The notes beneath the pieces are model-generated. The model was not told where the DNA came from and did no database searches. It saw only the letters and a program-made list of their open reading frames with translations. The position numbers and the translations under genes were made by a program. A DNA stretch of 64,000 nucleotides. It comes from Abditibacterium sp. GTDB lineage: Bacteria; Armatimonadota; Abditibacteriia; Abditibacteriales; Abditibacteriaceae. Where the stretch lies: positions 73,193 to 137,192 of the forward strand of contig JAUJNG010000007.1 in NCBI GenBank assembly GCA_030448265.1, read 5' to 3'. Shown here one piece after another: positions 60,820 through 64,000 of the stretch. Every line of letters begins with the position of its first letter. Within the stretch, counting starts at the first letter, position 1.

Positions 60820-61746
60820 GTGAGCCAGCACCTCTCCGACGAACCTTGGCTGCTCTGCCGTCTTACGACCTCGCCCGACGCCGCCGAAAGCGGCGCCAAT
60901 TGGCTTCTGGAAAACGGCAGCGAGGGCGTGCAAATCGAAGACACGCAAATCCGTTTCGACCAAAGCGAAGACGCCACGCTCGAAGCGAGCGAGCGCGTGG
61001 TCGTGACGGGCTATGTGCGTGGTGACGAAAATACCGGCCTCGAATTGGGGAAAAAATGTCGGGAAAGCGGGCTGGATGCGAAGTTGGAAATTGAGGCCGT
61101 CGAAGCCAAGGACTGGGCCAACGAGTGGAAAGAAAACTTCCCGCCGCTCGAAATCGGGCCGTTTCTGGTGACGCCGACGTGGGAAAACCTCGCGCCGACC
61201 GAGAAAATCGTGATTCGACTCGATCCAGGTTTGGCGTTTGGAACCGGACAGCATCCCACCACGCATTTGTGCCTGGAACTTCTTTCTCAAACGGTAAAAA
61301 ACGGCGTTCGGATGCTTGATGTCGGCTGTGGATCGGGAATTCTGAGCGTGGCGGCGGCCAAACTGGGCGCCGATGTCACCGCGAGCGATTTAGATCCCTG
61401 GTGCGTCGAAGCGACACTGGAAAACGCGAAATTGAACGAAGTCGCCATCGAAGTGCATGGCGACGCCGACTTGAGTTGGGTTAGGGCGCCGTTTCCGCTT
61501 GTGGTCGCCAATTTGATGAGCGATTTGCTGATTCGCCTCGCGCCCGAACTGGCGCGCGTTACGCAGGCGGGTGGAACTCTGGTAGTTTCGGGCATTTCCG
61601 CGCCGCGCGCCGGTGAGGTTGAAGTGGAGTTGCACCGTGCCGGTTTTCAGACCGAAATCAAACGCGAAATGGAAGGCGAGACGCGGGCCGAAGGCGACTC
61701 GCAGTGGACGGAAAAGTGGGCGGCGTTTGTGTTTCGCAGCGACTAA
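60820..61746 (+). CDS. prmA: Ribosomal protein L11 methyltransferase PrmA
   Basis: A 308-aa SAM-dependent enzyme that methylates L11. Landmarks are KDWANEWKENFPPLEIGPFL, LDPGLAFGTGQHPTTHLCLE, the SAM-binding DVGCGSGILSVAAAKLGA and VVANLMSDLLIRLAP (NPPY equivalent). GTG 60820 (MSQHLSDEPWLL) is 2 bases past the HD-GYP stop; the longer frame reads through that gene. The last codons (RSD, stop) lie in the family C repeat. Confidence 0.93.
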   Translation: MSQHLSDEPWLLCRLTTSPDAAESGANWLLENGSEGVQIEDTQIRFDQSEDATLEASERVVVTGYVRGDENTGLELGKKCRESGLDAKLEIEAVEAKDWANEWKENFPPLEIGPFLVTPTWENLAPTEKIVIRLDPGLAFGTGQHPTTHLCLELLSQTVKNGVRMLDVGCGSGILSVAAAKLGADVTASDLDPWCVEATLENAKLNEVAIEVHGDADLSWVRAPFPLVVANLMSDLLIRLAPELARVTQAGGTLVVSGISAPRAGEVEVELHRAGFQTEIKREMEGETRAEGDSQWTEKWAAFVFRSD

Positions 61747-61840
61747 AGTCACCGCAAAGGGGGACGAAACCTGCCTTCGCAGGTTGAATCAGTCCGCGCA
61801 GGCGGACTTCGCCTTCCTTTGCGGCGACTTTAGTCGCTGC
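61736..61840. repeat. Composite inverted repeat, family C copy 2
   Basis: Outer arms of 25 bp (GCAGCGACTAAAGTCACCGC plus AAAGG) enclose the same two inner hairpins as copy 1, AACCTGCCTTCGCAGGTT and AGTCCGCGCAGGCGGACT. The left arm overlaps the last codons and TAA of prmA. Confidence 0.9.
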
Positions 61841-61856
61841 CCCTAAACTTCCTTCC

Positions 61857-62648
61857 ATGCCACGCCTCTATTTATCTCCCGAAATCCTCGAAAGCGCCCT
61901 TTCCGGCGACGAATTCAACCTCGACGACGAGGGTGCGAAAAAACTCGTCAAAGTGCTGCGGATGACGCCAGGCGAAACTTTTATCGCCTTCAACGGCTTC
62001 GGGCGCGAATGGGAATGCGCGCTCACCACGGTCGAAAGCGAGGGCAAAGCGCGGGCGCGCGGCGTGGTTCTCAAAGAACGCGATGTCGAAAACGCGCGCC
62101 GCGTGCATCTTTCGATTGCCCAGGCGGTTCCCAAAGGCGACAAAATGGATTTCGTTTTGCAAAAGGGAACCGAACTGGGCGTGATGGAGTTCTGGCCTTT
62201 CGATGCCGAAAGGAGCGTCTCGAAAATCGGTTTCGATGAGGACGGCGGCGAACGCGCCGCGATGCGAACCGCGCGCTGGCGGCGCATCGTGGAAGGCGCC
62301 GCCGCGCAGTGCGGGCGCGCCGATGTGCCGATTGTGCATTCCATCGCCGATTTAGCCACCGTTGTCGATTACGGCACCAGTGGGGCACGCTGTTTGATGC
62401 TGGACGAAGCCGAAGAAACCATTTCGTTGCGCGAAGCCCTGAAACGCGACCCGATTGAGTGGGACGACGAAGCGCCGCCGCGCGTGATGCTGTTGGTGGG
62501 GCCGGAAGGCGGGTGGGCGCCGCGCGAACGCGAATGGGCGACGCGCTACGGCGCCGAGAGCGTCGGTCTGGGGGCGCGGATTTTGCGAACCGAAACGGCG
62601 GCCCTGGTCGCGGCAGCCATTTTAGGATGGGAAGCGGGCGATTTGTAG
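61857..62648 (+). CDS. rsmE: 16S rRNA m3U1498 methyltransferase RsmE
   Basis: A 263-aa SPOUT-fold RNA methyltransferase. Landmarks are the N-terminal PRLYL, RVHLSIAQAVPKGDKMDFVL, KGTELGV (first catalytic region), ERW-like ARWRRIVEGAAAQCGRADVP and the SAM-binding LLVGPEGGWAPREREWA with LGARILRTETAALVAAAILG. It follows prmA after the repeat, a common pairing. Confidence 0.95.
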   Translation: MPRLYLSPEILESALSGDEFNLDDEGAKKLVKVLRMTPGETFIAFNGFGREWECALTTVESEGKARARGVVLKERDVENARRVHLSIAQAVPKGDKMDFVLQKGTELGVMEFWPFDAERSVSKIGFDEDGGERAAMRTARWRRIVEGAAAQCGRADVPIVHSIADLATVVDYGTSGARCLMLDEAEETISLREALKRDPIEWDDEAPPRVMLLVGPEGGWAPREREWATRYGAESVGLGARILRTETAALVAAAILGWEAGDL

Positions 62649-62743
62649 AACGTCCTTTTTATCCTTTTGCCTTCGTCCTTTAGCCTTTTCCCAGTGGAAG
62701 CGGGCGATTTGTAAAATTCAAAGCCCTAAAACCCGCGTTTGGT

Positions 62744-62772
62744 TTGACAAGGGAGAGGGCGACGCCTAAAAT
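62744..62772 (+). promoter_or_regulatory. Strong sigma-70-type promoter upstream of the RsbV/RsbW-like pair
   Basis: A perfect TTGACA (62744-62749), a 17-base spacer and TAAAAT (62767-62772). Transcription would begin near 62779, leaving an untranslated leader of about 140 bases before GTG 62921. The leader (GAGTTGGGGGACAGGGCC among others) has no riboswitch I recognise. Confidence 0.75.
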
Positions 62773-62920
62773 TTAGGGTGATTCGCCAAATTTTCGAGAG
62801 AGGTCGTGCTGCAGGGCTGAGTTGGGGGACAGGGCCTTTGAATTGCCCCTTACCATCAAGCCTGTTGGCGTGGCATAATTTGGAAACCAGGTGAATTCTC
62901 GCATCTCGCGGAGGCTATCA

Positions 62921-63298
62921 GTGAAAGAACTTAAAATCGAGCACGCTCAATCCCCCATCGGTGACAAAGACATCCATATTCTGCGGCTCGAAGGTTACGT
63001 CGACGCGCACACGTTCGCCGAATTTGAAGAAGAACTCACGCGCCTGACCGACAAAGAAAAGCAATATCATCTGCTTCTCGATCTCGAAAAGCTCACTTAT
63101 ATCAACTCGACCGGCCTTGGACTTCTGATGGCCACCTTTCGCCAGGTGCGCCAGCACGGCGGCGATCTGGTCATCGCTAAAATGAGCGATAAAATCACCA
63201 ACATTTTCAATTTGCTGGGTTTTTCGCGCCTCATCCATACTTACCCCAGCGAACAGGAAGCTCTCGCCAAGTTCGCGCCCCCCGACGGCACCGCTTAA
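62921..63298 (+). CDS. Anti-sigma factor antagonist (STAS domain, RsbV/SpoIIAA-like)
   Basis: A 125-aa STAS-domain protein that would bind an RsbW-like kinase. The phosphorylatable Ser63 sits in YINSTGLGLLMATF. CGGAGG (62909-62914) lies six bases before GTG 62921 (MKELKIEHAQ), so I use that start rather than GTG 62891. It is followed directly by the kinase gene. Unlike classic RsbV it has a longer loop (EEELTRLTDKEKQYHLLLDL). Confidence 0.88.
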   Translation: MKELKIEHAQSPIGDKDIHILRLEGYVDAHTFAEFEEELTRLTDKEKQYHLLLDLEKLTYINSTGLGLLMATFRQVRQHGGDLVIAKMSDKITNIFNLLGFSRLIHTYPSEQEALAKFAPPDGTA

Positions 63299-63355
63299 TT
63301 CCTTTGCGCCCCCAACGCCTCGGTGATATTTGTTGTTTATGACGTCCTTACTGCC

Positions 63356-63823
63356 GTGTCCGACGCCCCCCTCCCCTTCAACGCCTCCAACTCCAACGGA
63401 AATTGGCTGGAACACGTGCGCGCGCCTGGCACGCCTGGCTCGCTGCCTCTGATTCGTCAGACCGTGGTGGAAGCCGCCGAAAAATGCGGTTTCGACGATG
63501 AAAACGTCGCCAAAATTGAAATGGCGGTCGGCGAAGCCTGCACCAACATCATCGAGCATTCCTACGCCACCCAGCCGCTCAATCTCGACATCGAAATCAA
63601 AGTCGCGGGCTACGACGACCGCCTCGAAGTCACCATTCTGGACTATTCCAGCATCAACTTCGCGGTCGATCAAATGGCGGCGGTTCCGCTCGATGATTAC
63701 ATCGCGACGGGACGGCGGCGCGGGCTGGGACTTTTCATCATTCAATCGTTTGTCGATAAAGTCGAACACCGCTTCGTGTGCGGGCAGGGCAATGAACTGC
63801 GATTGACGAAATTTTTCGCGTGA
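63356..63823 (+). CDS. Anti-sigma factor serine kinase (RsbW/SpoIIAB-like)
   Basis: A 155-aa GHKL-fold kinase. The N-box is EACTNIIEHSY and the G-box GRRRGLGLFIIQSFVD. MAVGEACTNI precedes. GTG 63356 (MSDAPLPFN) gives the family-length product; GTG 63323 would add 11 residues. It would phosphorylate the STAS protein and bind a sigma factor, whose gene is not in the window. Confidence 0.88.
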   Translation: MSDAPLPFNASNSNGNWLEHVRAPGTPGSLPLIRQTVVEAAEKCGFDDENVAKIEMAVGEACTNIIEHSYATQPLNLDIEIKVAGYDDRLEVTILDYSSINFAVDQMAAVPLDDYIATGRRRGLGLFIIQSFVDKVEHRFVCGQGNELRLTKFFA

Positions 63824-63843
63824 TGCGAAGGCAAAAATAGAGG

Positions 63844-63873
63844 ACGGCGGCTCTTAATTGAGTCGCCGTTTTT
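63844..63873 (+). terminator. Intrinsic terminator after the RsbW-like gene
   Basis: ACGGCGGCTC pairs with GAGTCGCCGT (one G-T-type mismatch) around TTAATT, followed by TTTTT. From 63874 to 64000 I see no gene; a nine-G run lies near 63952. Confidence 0.87.
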
Positions 63874-64000
63874 GTTTCCCTGACTGTGCTGGCGGCAATC
63901 CATCCTCACGAACAGCCTCATTAATAAGTAGATTGTAGTGCTGTGATTAACAGGGGGGGGGTGAAGCATAGGCAAAGCGGCTAAGATTGTGTCAAGCGAA

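Noticed and set aside
831..61840. CRISPR arrays
   Set aside because: The many repeats are paired inverted arms, not evenly spaced direct repeats with unique spacers, and there are no cas genes.
63742..63975. Minus-strand frame at the right edge
   Set aside because: It overlaps the RsbW-like gene and its terminator, starts near a long G run and has no recognisable features.

Overview
The window comes from a moderately GC-rich bacterial chromosome. It has no rRNA, phage or plasmid genes and one tRNA. I cannot name the organism. A prepilin-type H-X9-DG protein fragment, degraded secreted glycan-acting enzymes, a GAF/HD-GYP protein, an RsbV/RsbW-like pair and many intergenic hairpin repeats would fit an Armatimonadota/Abditibacteriota- or Planctomycetota-like lineage. 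That is a low-confidence inference from gene content alone.

Layout. 1-6335 (+): urea ABC transporter urtBCDE (urtB enters from the left edge; urtA is not in view), then urease ureA-ureB, a small unknown gene, and ureC, with overlapping ends. 6.8-11.1 kb (+): an AlgI-like MBOAT O-acetyltransferase and a tandem double-SGNH (AlgX/AlgJ-like) protein. 11.6-23.2 kb (-): a long nitrogen-scavenging block. In transcription order it holds a NitT/TauT-type binding lipoprotein, permease, ATPase, MBL-fold hydrolase, isochorismatase-like hydrolase, second binding lipoprotein, second isochorismatase-like hydrolase, RidA, gamma-glutamyltransferase, creatininase-family amidohydrolase, type III glutamine synthetase-like ligase, and an arginase-fold enzyme that looks like a Ni-dependent guanidine hydrolase (GdmH). 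23.7-26.9 kb (+, divergent): Ni transporter, ureF, ureG, ureD. Together these suggest uptake of a guanidine-like compound, hydrolysis to urea and ammonia, and urease plus GS-type assimilation.

26.9-32.8 kb (+): arabinose operon araA, alcohol dehydrogenase, araB, araD, ending in a broken LacI-type regulator. 32.9-37.4 kb: a decay zone with a CE15-like esterase, a GH74-like gene broken by two frameshifts (one made by a 16-bp tandem duplication), a truncated H-X9-DG gene and an IS1-family transposase fragment. 37.4-50.6 kb: housekeeping and mixed genes (hemB, a DUF4926-like gene between inverted repeats, anmK, a frameshifted dienelactone hydrolase, ruvB, a glycerophosphodiesterase, an unknown conserved protein, an APC transporter, an MFS transporter, DUF3431). 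50.8-64 kb: GH26-like hydrolase, a membrane protein with a caspase-like His/Cys pair, tRNA-Glu, two HD-GYP proteins, a Gfo/Idh/MocA oxidoreductase, a thioredoxin-like ferredoxin, HtrA-like protease, superoxide dismutase, prmA, rsmE and an RsbV/RsbW-like pair.

The most unusual structural feature is the density of long inverted repeats. More than twenty lie almost all between genes, with arms of about 14 to 65 bp. Several form families recurring at two to four places. At least four genes take their stop codon from inside such a repeat.
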